Positions 34,986 through 46,032 are shown, numbered from the stretch's first letter. The stretch: DNA of 64,000 bases from Oegoconia quadripuncta (GCA_949316235.1 OX438744.1:31926778-31990777), one strand, 5' to 3'. Notes: generated by a model from the letters alone, not told the origin. Translations and numbers: made by a program.

Positions 34986-35738
34986 TTGATTGCTTTTCTT
35001 TTATTTTTCTATATTCTGACGAAAGTTATAGTATTTGAGAGAGGGGTAAGTATGACGGATTGCAATATTTTGATAGACGGAGAAAAAGTGGAGCAAGTGA
35101 GTGAATTTGTGTATTTGGATTCACTGTTTACAAGGGATGGTAAGTGTGAGAAGGACATCGAAAGAAGAGTGAATGCCGGAAATCAGGTAAATGGAGCACT
35201 GCATGCCTTTATGAGGAGCCAGAATGTGTCCAAAAAAGCTCGTCTGGCTGTTCATGGCGGGGTGCTGGTTCCAACACTGACTTACGGGAGTGAATGCTGG
35301 GTATGGCAAAAGAAGAATGAAAGTAGAATAAATGCAGTGGAAATGAGATCATTGAGAAGTATGAATGGGGTGACTCTGAAAGATAGAATCAGAAATAGTG
35401 TAATTAGGGAGTTAAGCAGTGTGAATGAAGATGTAGTGACAAAGATTGAAAAAGGTATGCTGAGATGGTTTGGACATGTGGAGAGGATGAATGAAAGAAG
35501 ACTTACGAAAGAGATATACAAAGCGAATGTGGATGGTAGTGTTGGTAGGGGAAGACCACGGCAAACGTACCATGATCAAATCGGGGACGTCTTAAAGAAA
35601 GGCCAAGTCAAGAGTACCCTAAACCGACGAGCATGTATGAACAACCTTATGAGAGTGAAGGAAGCAGAAGAGGTGTGTCAGGATCGTAGCAAGTGGAAGT
35701 CTGTGGTCTCTGCCTACCCCAACGGGAAACAGGCGTGA
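34986..35738 (+). CDS. C-terminal fragment of a non-LTR retrotransposon endonuclease/reverse transcriptase (RTE-like)
   Basis: This is an uninterrupted 250-codon frame. Similarity to LINE proteins starts at [16 protein letters not shown] (about codon 11, 35,016). The part before it is flanking DNA, so the ATG at 34,986 is not a natural start. Recognisable blocks are [19 protein letters not shown] (residues about 37-55), [14 protein letters not shown] (about 93-106), [19 protein letters not shown] (about 115-133), [11 protein letters not shown] (about 158-168) and [17 protein letters not shown] at the end. These lie downstream of the polymerase active site, so the catalytic residues are absent. 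The stop is followed by a TATG microsatellite. It is 5'-truncated, as target-primed insertion usually leaves it. The lack of stops suggests a recent insertion. Confidence 0.85.
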   Translation: MIAFLLFFYILTKVIVFERGVSMTDCNILIDGEKVEQVSEFVYLDSLFTRDGKCEKDIERRVNAGNQVNGALHAFMRSQNVSKKARLAVHGGVLVPTLTYGSECWVWQKKNESRINAVEMRSLRSMNGVTLKDRIRNSVIRELSSVNEDVVTKIEKGMLRWFGHVERMNERRLTKEIYKANVDGSVGRGRPRQTYHDQIGDVLKKGQVKSTLNRRACMNNLMRVKEAEEVCQDRSKWKSVVSAYPNGKQA

Positions 35739-35763
35739 CATTATGTATGTATGTATGTATGAA
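35739..35763 (+). repeat. TATG microsatellite at LINE 3' end
   Basis: ATTATGTATGTATGTATGTA follows the LINE stop codon directly. It is the usual simple-repeat tail of this family instead of poly-A. Confidence 0.85.
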
Positions 35764-35796
35764 TATTGGTGTATATAAGTAGTTTAATTTCTTTTA

Positions 35797-35955
35797 CAAT
35801 ACAATACAAATACACTTTATTGCACAACAGAAAAGAAAATACAGTTTCAGAAAAGCGGTAAGAATAGAATGTACAATTTGGCTTATCACTAAAAGCCTTT
35901 TATGACAAGATGCAACATTCAGCCATCTCGATGGGAAGGTTTGGCAGCACAACGT
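35797..35955 (-). mobile_element. LINE 3' end (CR1/Jockey-like), terminal fragment
   Basis: On the minus strand TTTTAGTGATAAGCC, ACATTCTATTCTTACCGC, and GTGCAATAAAGTGTATTTG are followed by TATTGTATTG. It is very close to the 6.7-kb copy over about 110 bp. Confidence 0.75.
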
Positions 35956-36079
35956 CCTGAATGACGCAGGGTAGTGCATAGGAGAGTAAGCGATTTCGAG
36001 GAGCAGCGTAAAGCTGACCTCGACGTTAAACGCGATGAGCTGAAAACCCGTTCATCCGCTGCCATTCATTATTACTACA

Positions 36080-36517
36080 TGTCAACAGTCAAGTCAACAA
36101 TGCTTTATTTTATAGGTACACAGAGTACACTTAAAATAGTAAATTTACATTTTTAAAGCTACTGCTTGTTCAAAATGCAATTTTCCCCTGAGAAGAACAA
36201 GCAAGAAACTCGAAGGGTTGCTCTTTTAAAATCAGGCTTTGATTTTACATGAAGGTTTTTATATTTCATTATTAATTGTGAAATAGCCTGGCATGCGAAC
36301 GATTTGATTATCTCCAGGAATGATTATCATCTAAATAGTCTGATATTTTGTAATATACTTTGTTAATAAGTTTCTGTTTTATAGTATCTTTAAATTTATT
36401 GAGAGGAAGATTTTGTATATCAACTGGAACACTATTGAAAAAGCGTATACATAACCCTTTGAATGAATTACTGACTATGACTATCTTTATTTCTTGTATT
36501 AACATCATGTGTATCAC
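36080..36517 (-). pseudogene. Jockey/CR1-like LINE: reverse-transcriptase C-terminus plus 3' UTR
   Basis: On the minus strand the frame 36,308-36,517 ends IRFFNSVPVDIQNLPLNKFK, then YYKISDYLDDNHSWR. The FNSVP...LPLNKFK...YY...L.D pattern is the usual end of insect Jockey/CR1-like proteins. The 3' UTR has GAGTTTCTTGCTTGTTCTTC, a conserved patch of lepidopteran LINE ends. Confidence 0.7.
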
Positions 36518-36599
36518 TATTTTTCCTAAATGATGCTATATTTTTTTTGACATACATTAGATTTTCAAAAATGTACTGGGACGAAAAGGTTAGAATGTT

Positions 36600-36775
36600 A
36601 TACACTTGATAACATGGAATGACATGGAAGGCAGCTTACGTGCTCATATTGCACACTGGAGTTTCGCAAAGATCGGCTATGTTAGCCATCTTCGAGCGCA
36701 CCAGCACCAAACCGATTAGGGGTCGAAGTGGTCGTCATGGCCGAAATGGGTCGGGAGCATCATCATCATCAATCA
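36600..36775 (+). pseudogene. LINE 3' relic with a degenerate C2H2-finger-like end
   Basis: One frame reads LRAHIAHWSFAKIGYVSHLRAHQH. This resembles the C..C...F...IGYVSHLRAHQ tail of some lepidopteran endonuclease/reverse transcriptase LINEs, but both cysteines are lost here. It ends ATCATCATCATCAAT, a usual tail for such elements. Confidence 0.5.
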
Positions 36776-36778
36776 AGT

Positions 36779-36880
36779 ACACAAGTATCAATAAATAAAG
36801 CTTCAAAAAAAAATTTTGTACAATCAGGCGGTCTTATCGCTATTAAGTGATTTCTACCATACAACCTTTTCACTTTTTTC
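36779..36880 (-). mobile_element. LINE 3' end, diverged fragment
   Basis: It keeps CAATCAGGCGGTCTTATCGC and GTGATTTCTACCATACAACC, equivalent to the 10.3-kb copy, but the terminal microsatellite is degraded. Confidence 0.55.
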
Positions 36881-37489
36881 ACTTTCCATTCTATATTGCA
36901 AATAAACACAAAAGATACATTTGTCAGATACAAAGATACAAAGGTGAGCTTATCTCTAAGAGAGATTTTTTCTCTACCTTTGGGTAGAGAAAAAAGTAGA
37001 ACGGGATAAAGCCATCAATATTATTTAATGTATCTTATGTTGTAAATGTAAATTATAAAATATTTATTTATAGGTAGTTTAGTTTGTAAATTTAGTACTA
37101 TTTGTTTAGATTAGATGCCTGTATTTTTGTATTTATACCGTTGTACATATTGACTATAAAATTTACTGAATATATTTACATAATAAATATTTACGTAATA
37201 ATTGCCAATATTCTGCCCGAATGTACAGTTGTTGATGTACAGTGAGCTAAATAAATGTAATACAATCAGTCTGTGTCCGACTGTACATAAAAACGTGTGC
37301 AACAAGGATGGTTGGCCGTCGAACGCAACAACGCGCTAGATTCGCGTGTGTTACGTATTACTAATCTACCAATTTGCACCGTCGTGTACCTTAGGTTAGC
37401 TACGTCTATTGTTTAGGGGAATCTTTCGAACTGTTACTGCCATTATTCTTATGGAACATAGAATTGATTACCCGACAACTTCTAGGTAT
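36881..37489. other. No gene recognised
   Basis: A short inverted repeat, TTTTCTCTACC...GGTAGAGAAAA, lies at 36,968-36,991. The rest is AT-rich without features. Confidence 0.45.
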
Positions 37490-37793
37490 TACATACATAC
37501 GTATCGAGGCGACCTTTATCCCAAATGATGAGATATCCCAAACATTAGCGTTTGGGTATTCCAAGCATTAATAGTTTTAGTTTAATGATTGAAACGACAT
37601 CCACTTATAATTGAAACAACTTATGAAATATACAGAACTGCACACGTGACAGGGGGTGAGCCCATCGTCGTTGAAACGTGCAAATCTGTTTTTTGGTGGA
37701 AAGTCCCTTAATCGCTTTTTACGACACCAATGCGAAGAAACGGGTTGGTTCTATTCTACTTGAGAACCGAAACCACATGCCGAAACTCAGCAC
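37490..37793 (-). mobile_element. Rep-D copy 3, near full length
   Basis: On the minus strand it starts at GTGCTGAGTTTCGGCATG, passes AACGACGATGGGCTCACC, and holds hairpin CCCAAACGCTAATGTTTGGG. It ends near ACGTATGTATG. It carries about 20 extra bases (ATAAGTTGTTTCAATTATAA) not in other copies. Confidence 0.75.
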
Positions 37794-37864
37794 TTCTAGG
37801 TATTATTTTAAGTATAAATTGAAACTATAAAATCCCAGTTCGTAACAGAATATTATTCTTATTA

Positions 37865-38038
37865 ATATACTACACAAATATTTTATGTAAATAAATACAT
37901 AATATAAATGTAAACATCCATACTCAACACGTATCCGTATTCATCCTACCAACATTATGCCCCTAGCGGGATTCGAACTCGCAACCTTTTAGTATAGTAG
38001 TCAGAGTTTCTAACCACTACACCAAACATTGTCGTTAT
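37865..38038 (-). mobile_element. SINE-A2, 3'-truncated
   Basis: The head is AACGACAATGTTTGGTGTAG with A box TGGTGTAGTGG, and the B box has one change (GAGTTCGAATCC). The body stops at the TTTGTGTAGT block, so about 90 bases of 3' end are missing. Confidence 0.8.
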
Positions 38039-38925
38039 AAATGGTTAGTTTGAAGTTCAAAATACACTATGAATAATGCGGAATATTCGCAGTTAAATAA
38101 ACAGTGTTCAAAGCTAAATATGTTCTAAATGGCTTAAGAGGGTTTGTTCCGTCCAGTGGCGCCCTCAGTAGATAAGTTTAGATTTATTTTTAAATAAGAA
38201 ATAAAATCGCTCTGACCTGCACTCGAGATGCCTAAAAGCTAATTATAAATAATACCTAAGCCTAATAATAGCTTTGATATAGATTGAATTGAATTGAAAG
38301 ATTATTTTCCAGCATTCAAGAATTATAAAAAAAGCGTGGCCGTTTTTATCAATAATTAAAGTTCTCGAAAATAACCGTTAATTAAAGTTATTTAGGTGTT
38401 ATTTTTCGAGCTGTGCTTTTCGAGTGCAGGTCAGAGCAATATTTTTGATTAATGACGAATTTAAAAGGAAATCTTAATTTATCCAATGAGGACGCCATTG
38501 GACGGATTAAGCTCTCTTAACCTCTATCAAAGATAACCCAAAACCGTCCCGTAAACATGAGCTTTCAAACATAGGTAAGTTGTTAATCAATTCAACCGCG
38601 CTAAAATGACAACCCCGTTTTGTTCAATTTAATGTAGTCTCACGTGTCCAGTGTCCATGTATGTACCTATGTTGGATTCTTTATTCCCTCGTAGGATCCA
38701 AACAGCTGGATGGACTTTAACTAAGATAAGATAAATAGATAGTACATTATATTCAGCCCGCAAGCGGACATGCAAATATTAAATATATTTTGACTCTATA
38801 TGTAGACATATTGACTAATAATTTAATTTTTAAATTCCAAATATTCCTTAGCACTATAAAAGCAATGATCTAGTAGTCATTTTGTCAGTATCGTTTTAAA
38901 CCTATTACCATGCATTGATTTTATG
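38039..38925. other. No gene recognised
   Basis: AT-rich. CGTAGGATCCAAACAGCTGG at about 38,691 may be an eroded dispersed repeat. No coding evidence. Confidence 0.4.
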
Positions 38926-39062
38926 TTTTTTTTATATGAGAGGGCGGCAAACGAGCATGCGGGTCACCTGATGGAAAGCACTCACCGCCGCCCATGGACA
39001 CCCGCAACACCAAAAGGGTCACAGATGCGTTGCCGGCCTTTGAGGAAGGTGTAAACTCGTGA
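38926..39062. repeat. Common lepidopteran dispersed repeat
   Basis: It contains GGCAAACGAGCATGCGGGTC, CACCTGATGGAAAGCACTCA, CCGCCCATGGACACCCGCAA, and GCGTTGCCGGCCTTTGAGGA in order. From general knowledge this block is very common in butterflies and moths. It starts with a poly-T and has no coding capacity. Confidence 0.75.
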
Positions 39063-39306
39063 TTTTATGTCATTTGTTAAACTATTAAATATCGAAATAC
39101 ACATATTAAAACACATAACGAGGTAATGTTAGTCGTCGTGACAGTCCAAGTGTCATGGAGATTACGTCACAAAAAATTAAAGTACTACAGTCTCACGACT
39201 TTCTCAAAATAAAAAATCATTTTCTATGTCTACAATATTGGCATCGTAGGTAAGGGCTCATCATGGTGATTCTGAAAATGTATATTACATATTTTTATAC
39301 ATATAT

Positions 39307-39546
39307 TTTTTTTTTATGCACGACGGGTTCGTACTTGACCTCAATCACACCTGATGTTAAGTGAAGATGAGGTCGGGTACTGACCCGGAAACCCCAATAC
39401 ATTTGGGGGACTGGCTATCTCTGACAACCGGAACACAACAATGTCATTAACATTGCTGCTTGGCGGCATGTACCCCGCTGGGGATCGAACCCGCGACCTC
39501 CGAATCGTAAACCAAATGTTGTTTGCATTGAGCCACGGAGGCGGTC
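39307..39546 (-). mobile_element. SINE-B with large internal deletion
   Basis: Both ends are intact, but about 70 bases between the GGCGGCA block and CATGTACCCCGC are missing, and about 14 bases near GAGGTCGGGTACTGACC are lost too. The B box GGTTCGATCCC is retained. Confidence 0.87.
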
Positions 39547-39590
39547 AATTTTTTTAAATTAGGCGGTTATTTGCCCTAGGGGTTAAACAT

Positions 39591-39891
39591 TTTTTTTATG
39601 CACTTGACATCAATCACACCTGATGTTAAATGAAGATGGGGCTGAAGGTGGAAGCGTACTGACCCGGAAACCTGATCTAATTTGGGAAACTGGCTATCGT
39701 ATCTCTGACAACCAGAACACAATAATGTTATGAATATTGCTGTTTGGCAGCCGAATTAGATAAGATGGTGGTAGCTAGCCAGGCGGAAATTAACTAAACC
39801 GAGTACTAAACATGTAGGTACCCCGCCGGTGATCGAACCCGCGACCTCCGATTCGTAAATTCTATGTTATCCACATTGAACTACGGAGGCT
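39591..39891 (-). mobile_element. SINE-B with target-site duplication
   Basis: Complete copy with a 9-bp direct repeat GTTAAACAT on both sides (39,582-39,590 and 39,892-39,900), which proves retrotransposition of this family. It lies about 45 bp from another SINE-B in the same orientation. Confidence 0.92.
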
Positions 39892-39900
39892 GTTAAACAT

Positions 39901-42118
39901 GAAAGTAGATAATCTATTTTAGAAGTTATCAATAAAATTTTAATAACAATAATAAATATCGTTGGACGTAATGAAGGTAACGTTTAATTAGAAATTACAT
40001 TTAAAAGCCACAGTTCAAGAATGTCATGAATTTTTACAACGTGACATTTACGGAATTCTGCATTCCTTCATTTAAATTAGCCTATTAACAATCTTAATTC
40101 ATATAATATTTACACATTATATTAAACTATCAGCGTTGCAATTATGCAACTTAATCATAACACTATTTAAAACTATGCTATTTGTTAAATATAGCTAAAA
40201 CTAGTATACATATAACTAGTCATAACTTTCTCGACTAAAATGAATCTAAGTATTTTGTCACAAATAATGCCCCTTCAGGTGTAATTAAATATGAAAATAG
40301 TTCCTTTACTGAAATCGGGAACACAAACATTAGTTCATATGCGCAGACGCATAAATAACAATAATATTTCGTCGGAGCTAAAATTGTGTACAATATTAAT
40401 TAAAGTGAATACGGTGCGTATTTCATTTTAATCGGCGTTTCTCGTTTTCGCACAACGCTGGGGAATGCGCTCGCGCACCTGTCCGGCACTTTGTATGCAC
40501 TTACGCGTTTGTAGTTATGTTGTTCTATCACTTTGTATATGTGTGGCGGTTAATGTTCTCTGATATATTGAATAAATATAGTTTAGTACTAATTTTAATT
40601 AAGTCATTATTTTGCTTTTATTTAGAAAGTCGCGATAATGTATTTAGGTACGGCAGTTAACTTTGTTTAGTTACCTATTACCAAATATGTAATTATAATT
40701 ACCTATTTGTTTTGTAGAGGTTACTTTAGGTAAATTTATTAGAAAGAATTCTGAATGTGTGTGATTCAGATAAGATACACGACTTTGTCCAAATATGGAT
40801 TAATCTCATTAAGGGATTTCTTGGTGAATATTTTTTATTACAAATAGTATTAAGCTGAACTTAATTAATTCAATAATCAAAATAAGTACAATGCAGTACA
40901 ATAAACTTGCGTCGAGGATTGCGTACACGCACGATAATAGACTACGCGGAAAGCGAAACGATAAATCTGCGTGCATTTTTCGCAAACGCATAAAATCTGA
41001 ACGCACCTATTATTGAATCGAAGTCCGATCTACAATAATATACTCATCCCATTCTGTCTAAATACGACGCTCTCGCTTGCTCTGTGCACGCGCCGCTATT
41101 GTGTCTGGCGGGACTTCGTGAGGGCTATCGACCTCTCTCTCCCGCGATACGTCTGTCCCTCTCCGGCGCATGTCAATGCAGTTTATTGTAGACGTTAATG
41201 GTTCTGATTACAAATGTAAATTTTCAGCGCGCGACGGCGTTGGTCGGCTTTTTTCTTTTCGATTTCTCTTTAAGGTATTAAATTGTAGCAGAAATTAATA
41301 GCGAAACTACCTACATAGTTTTATTTTGATTTTGTTTTCGAAAACTTAAAGGCTCTATTGTTTCACTCGTATTCCATTTTAATAATGGCGACGCATTAAA
41401 ATTTATGTTTGTTGCAATCAGAATGTTATTTTTAAGATCTCGATTGTGGTCGAGATGGAAAGAAAATTAAATTTTTGCAAAGCGCTACCTGCATTCGTAC
41501 TGCATTGTCCACGACAAATGAGGCTTACATTGTTGGCTCTTAGTGCAATATATACATTTATATTAAAACGTGCTAATTACTTTACTATATTATAGTAATA
41601 TAACATTATTTTGTCTATAATTAAAGGTGACAACGCAGAATTACGCACAAAGCCAGCCCGAGCCAATGCAACTTGTCGAAATAAAATAGCGAAGAGTTCT
41701 ATACGCATCGAACACACTGACGGACGGACTTACCTATTATTCGCATATCAGGGCACTTTATTTATAAAACCCGTCCAGTTTTATTTGAGACGTGCATTCG
41801 GTGGGATTTATGGGTGAGTTATTTAGATGCTGGGGTCTTGTTGGGCTGGCCTACTATACAACGGTTTCCCAACCGAATACCGTTCGCAAAAGATCTCAAC
41901 TGGCTGCCAATTTTCAGAAAGACAGAGCTAAAATAATTGCTGCAAACGCGCCCTATTTCGAGACGGCGCAGTACATTTAGATAGATTTAATTCTAGTACA
42001 CTATTATTCAACAGTTCGTATCGCTCACCTAGTGTTGTTGCCGGGAAAGATATTGGAGAAACAATTTTCGGACAAAGTATTTTATTTGTCAAAAATTATA
42101 AAAACATCCACAATGAAA
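39901..42118. other. Unique-looking DNA with CG-richer patches
   Basis: No gene recognised. Patches near 40,430-40,510 (TGCGCTCGCGCACCTGTCC) and 41,080-41,180 (CACGCGCCGCTATTG, CTCTCCGGCGCATG) are richer in CG than their surroundings. Short frames at 41,013, 41,611 and 41,792 have no motifs. Confidence 0.4.
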
Positions 42119-42220
42119 TGGTGAACCGTGGATGTTGTTTCAAGCATAATTTTTTTAATGTTTGGGATATTTCTGACCACGCCATTTGGGATGATGCTCG
42201 TAATGTAACGTAATTATCAA
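42119..42220 (+). mobile_element. Rep-D copy 4, 5'-truncated
   Basis: It starts at TGGTGAACCGTGGATGTTGT and keeps TGTTTCAAGCAT, TTTGGGATATTTCTGACCAC and GCCATTTGGGAT. The hairpin's left half is lost. The end is eroded. Confidence 0.6.
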
Positions 42221-42283
42221 TTTCCTTAACCGAATATATTTCTTAAATTTATCATGTATTTATTGTACGTGTTGCTTAGTTAA

Positions 42284-42602
42284 CGCCTCCGTGGCTTAAT
42301 GTAAACAACTTAGGGTTTACAAATCGGAGGTGGCGGTTTCGATCCCCAGCAGAGTACATGTTTAGTACTCGGTTTGGTTAGTGGTAGAGCATTTAAAAAA
42401 TGTCCGCCTGGCTAGCTACCACCATCATATCTAAATCTGCAGCCAAGCTGCAATGTTAATAGCAATGTTGTGTTCCGTTTAGCGATAAGATAGCCACTTC
42501 CCCAATTAAGATGGGAATTCCGGGCTTCCACCTTCGGCCTCACTTTCACTTAACATCAGCTGTTATTAAGATCAAGTGCTAAATCGTTGTGTATAACAAA
42601 AA
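42284..42602 (+). mobile_element. SINE-B, full length, plus strand
   Basis: Read 5'-3': GCCTCCGTGGCTTAATG, B box TTTCGATCCCC, GGCTAGCTACCACCATC, and TGTTGTGTTCCG. It ends TCAAGTGCTAAATCG and an A-rich tail. It is diverged from the other copies. Confidence 0.88.
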
Positions 42603-42792
42603 AACATTTCTCCTAAAGCAACCTATGAGAAACAAATTTAGGTAGATTTGTAAAAGAAACAATAGAAAATTGTGCCATGTTTTAAGAAGAAAACTCATGG
42701 AACAAAACCTCGGGACAGACAAAGGTGCAGTCGGTATCAGCATTAATAGAGCAGTCACACACGGAGCTATTCTTGGTCCAATAAACAATATA

Positions 42793-43070
42793 CATACATA
42801 ACGTCACGACCTTTATCCCAAATGGGGTGGTCAGAGATATCCCAAACAATAGTGTTTGGGTGTTCCTAACCTTAAGAGTTTAATGATTGAAACAACATCA
42901 ATTTCACCTTATAAAATATACAGAAATGCACACGAGACGGGGGATGAGCCCATCGCCGTTAAAACGTGCAAATTTATAGAAGTTTTTTGGTGGAAAGTCC
43001 CTTAGTCTCATGACACCCACGGGAAGAGACGGGTTGGTTCTATTCTATTTGAGTGCCGAAAGAACACAGC
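42793..43070 (-). mobile_element. Rep-D copy 5, near full length
   Basis: On the minus strand it runs from GTGCTGTGTTCTTTCGGCAC through AACGGCGATGGGCTCATCCC and the hairpin CCCAAACACTATTGTTTGGG to GGTCGTGACGTTATGTATGT. It is the best-preserved Rep-D 3' end in the window. Confidence 0.8.
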
Positions 43071-43092
43071 ACAAACAATAATTTAAGCTCGC

Positions 43093-43245
43093 TTAGAATT
43101 TATCTAACTCTTCTGTTCCTGTGGGTAACCCGCTACGAATCCCGCCAATTGCATATCAATCTCCGGCCGTCGCGTGCGTCTATGATAATTATGAAAAAAA
43201 AAACTACCAATACCTTCTATTTCATTTACCTAATATCCCCTCTTA
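43093..43245 (-). mobile_element. Fold-back element E copy 3, one arm plus interior
   Basis: On the minus strand it holds AGGTAAATGAAATAGAAGG, TATTGGTAGTTTTTTTTT, and the interior block CGACGGCCGGAGATTGATAT, CAATTGGCGGGATTCG. The interior also matches copy 1 at 6.2 kb (GCGCCGGCCGGAGATTGATA). The second arm is missing. Confidence 0.7.
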
Positions 43246-43495
43246 AAGCTGCTACCAATACAGCCCACCAACGATCAAATTCAATAATACCCCAGTTAGT
43301 TAAATATTACTAAGTCGTAAATAAACGTATGCACTTTGACAACAAACGTATTTCACCGGTTACTTTACGATAACAGTGAAAAGTTAAATATACTAGGAGC
43401 AGTTAATTTACGAGCAACGTATTGTTAATCACGTCATTTCGGACAATAATTATATTTCGGCTAACTTCCTTTAACTACGCCTATTAAAGTGGCTT

Positions 43496-43692
43496 CGTAA
43501 ATGATGATAGGTGGCTCAATTTGCGTATTAGTATATCGTTTGATACAGCATCATCAACCTGTAAACATCTCACTGCAAACCTTCCCTCGTACATGAGGGA
43601 GTATGAGCCATAGTCCGCCACGCTGGCCCAACCTCCCAAATTGGGAGACCGCGTCTTAATCGCTGAGGCACCGACGCACTGATACAGCATAA
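43496..43692 (-). mobile_element. SINE-C (tRNA-like head, RTE-like tail)
   Basis: On the minus strand the head is GTGCGTCGGTGCCTCAGCGA, followed by TTAAGACGCGGTCTCCCAAT, A-box-like. The tail is GTTTGCAGTGAGATGTTTAC, then AGGTTGATGATGCTG. The tail resembles the end of RTE-like LINE relics (compare 15,065-15,120), as expected if that LINE mobilised it. Confidence 0.6.
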
Positions 43693-43710
43693 CCATACAA
43701 ATGTAATTTA

Positions 43711-43982
43711 TATACAGGATGAATTTGAAGTCGTCAAATTTCCATTATCTGGTGACGCCACTCTTGATTATGAATAAGTTTCCACAAGAAACCATAGTCG
43801 AATTCGATCAAAAAAATTTCGATTAGGCACTCACACAATATAAACCATTCTGAAAACACCTTAGTATGGAACTCCAATAATTTTCGCCTGCATTCGGCTA
43901 TGGTTACTAGTGGAAAGTTGTACGTAATCAGGAGTGGAGACGCGACTAAAAATGAATTACACGAATTAATTTTCACCTTGTA
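43711..43982. mobile_element. Fold-back element H copy 3
   Basis: TATACAGGATGAATT on the left and AATTTTCACCTTGTA on the right are inverse with changes. The inner pair CTGGTGACGCCACTCTTGAT and TAATCAGGAGTGGAGACGCG is also inverse. The ATAAACCATTCTGAAAACAC block is shared with copy 1. Confidence 0.8.
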
Positions 43983-44101
43983 GATCGTGAAATAACTTTG
44001 TAGCGGATTATGTTTAATATTTTTGGACCGCGGGCACTGCTCACTTTATCGGAATAAAATATATCTATATTATCTATACGATATATATACGAGTACACTA
44101 T

Positions 44102-44120
44102 CCTATTTCCTGGAAATAGG
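44102..44120. repeat. 19-bp palindrome
   Basis: CCTATTTCCTGGAAATAGG has 9-bp perfect arms around a single central base. It lies just upstream of a SINE-A2. No known site is recognised. Confidence 0.8.
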
Positions 44121-44140
44121 AAGGTATAATCGAAGTTAAA

Positions 44141-44818
44141 TATAAATAAATATCTTTGCACATACACACATCGCCATCTAGTTCTACACTAAGCAACTAG
44201 GCTTGTATTATAAATACCAGATGGTTGCTAAACTACACAAATATTGGGTCTTGAAATTGGAGTTTTTTTTCTTCGTTAATCATGTGTACCAATTCCTGCG
44301 ATTTTTAAAGCTATATCCAAATTTGTTGTTTATTTGGAATATGGAATATTATTTCAAGGTTTCACATGAAATATTTTTTAATTTCTTGGCTAAATCACAT
44401 AATAAATAAAAATTGAACAGGGCTCTTTTCATGTGCTTCCCATAATCATTTCTTAGATTCGCTGTAACTTTTATGAAGCGGTTACTTTTAAAAATTAACG
44501 CTGCCTATACTTAACTTAATGTTATCCGATAATACACACAAAGTTTAGCTAAATTTGGATTTGCCGTTCCCAAAAAAAAATCAAAAATGTTTGTATGGAG
44601 AAAACAGTCTTAATGAAATTCTTCATACAAAACGCAAATTTCATAGGTAAGGACCTAATACATTGTAAATAAATTCATATATAAATGAAAAATATCCATA
44701 ACTCGGCAACACATGTCTTTATTCCATCATACAAACATGTGCCCCTAGCGGGAATCGAACCCGCGACCTTTTGGTATAGCAGCAGAGTTTCTAACCACTA
44801 CACCAAAACACGTCGTCA
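44141..44818 (-). mobile_element. SINE-A2 split by MITE-M
   Basis: The 3' part of the SINE is 44,141-44,243, with CATCTAGTTCTACACTAAGC and ACCAGATGGTTG. The 5' part is 44,659-44,818, with B box GGTTCGATTCC and head GTTTTGGTGTAGTGG. Joining them restores the usual order of A2 blocks, and the break is at a TA. Confidence 0.85.
44244..44658 (-). mobile_element. MITE-M copy 4, inside SINE-A2
   Basis: It is 415 bp with TA at 44,242-44,243 and 44,659-44,660. The right terminus is intact (TTTCATAGGTAAGGACCTAA). The left terminus has lost 8 bases (TTGGGTCTTGAAATTGG). Confidence 0.88.
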
Positions 44819-46032
44819 ATTCAACAGTTAACCGTTAACTGCACTACTTTCATCCTAAATGCAGACACTAATTCGCCATAGGTACATTGCTGGGAGGCTT
44901 GGTTCTGTTAATTCAAATATCCTTACTTCAACTGCTGGTTGAATTGAAAAAAAGTTGAGTTTAATGTATGCCGAATTAGTTTCTGCGTTTAGGATGGTGT
45001 AATGAATTCTTCCTAGCTTCCGATTTCCTTATTAGAGTGTTTCTAATTGGATTTCCAACAAATAGGATAGTGTAAGAGACGCTTAAGTCGTGTGTCTACT
45101 TACTATCACACTCACATACATTCACGCCCGCACCAACACACATAAACGCACGCACTAAAACACATATTATACCGATAAACATAAAATAAGATACTTAGGT
45201 AATAATTTAATAGGCCCTTAAAATTATATTGTACGAAGTTTTTATATTATTAGAATTAGGTATTTTAGCACTATAGTTACGCAGACGTAAAAAGTGTGTT
45301 TAGTGGCTAATTCACATATGATTTTTTTATTTTTAAGATCTATTTCTTTTTGTTATCGCACTCTCAAGTAGGTGACAGCAGTTTTTTTCTTTATTTCCTG
45401 TTTTTTTTTTGAATGTGGGAACGCGCCTGACTGTTGTTTTATTTTGAAAACCTAAGTGAGAGACGGGTTGCGCTGAAAACCAGCGCTCTCAATTGCCATA
45501 AGACATATTGGTGCAAATGTTGACGCCCAATCCCTTTGCCACAAATACATTTAATTATGCAAAATCTTACGAAATTTTCTGTATTTGTTGGCAATAAATA
45601 CTTTTCTTTCTTTCTTTCTTTCTTACTTTGTGGGTGAACGTGGTACACTGAGCTTGTCGGGACGTGGTCTCTTCAAAGGAACAGTAGCAATTTGTCGTGA
45701 CGTTCTAAAACTTTCCGACCTTGTAATTAAATCATATTAAACAAAACAAAATAAGTATCCCCATTGCATCAAACATTGCCTATAAATTGGATGCAATACA
45801 AAATTTGGCAGTATGTCCCTTGGCAAACGAACAATAGCATTGCGACGGGCAATTTCTGTTTACTTACATTCTTGTGTATTTTTGTTATATGTATGCAATC
45901 GTCAAATGTCTCTCTAATTTACTTATATAAGTACCTGTAGTAAGTACCTGTAATAGTGCGTCATTATCAAGGGCTCTAAAGTCCATTGTATCCTATTTTG
46001 GATAACTATAATATATTCATGTAGTATTCAAC
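44819..46032. other. No gene; simple repeats
   Basis: A (TTTC)n microsatellite lies at 45,603-45,624. The adjoining 45,440-45,600 on the minus strand may be an eroded LINE 3' end, but I could not match it to another copy here. A CA-rich stretch lies at 45,105-45,165. Confidence 0.45.

Noticed and set aside
35974..36156. Charged frame (RVSDFEEQRKADLDVKRDEL) as a coiled-coil exon
   Set aside because: Short, and flanked on both sides by LINE 3' ends. Probably part of a retroelement relic, but I could not match it.
45603..45624. Long frame across the (TTTC)n tract at 45,439-45,648 (minus)
   Set aside because: Driven by the simple repeat, no protein motif.
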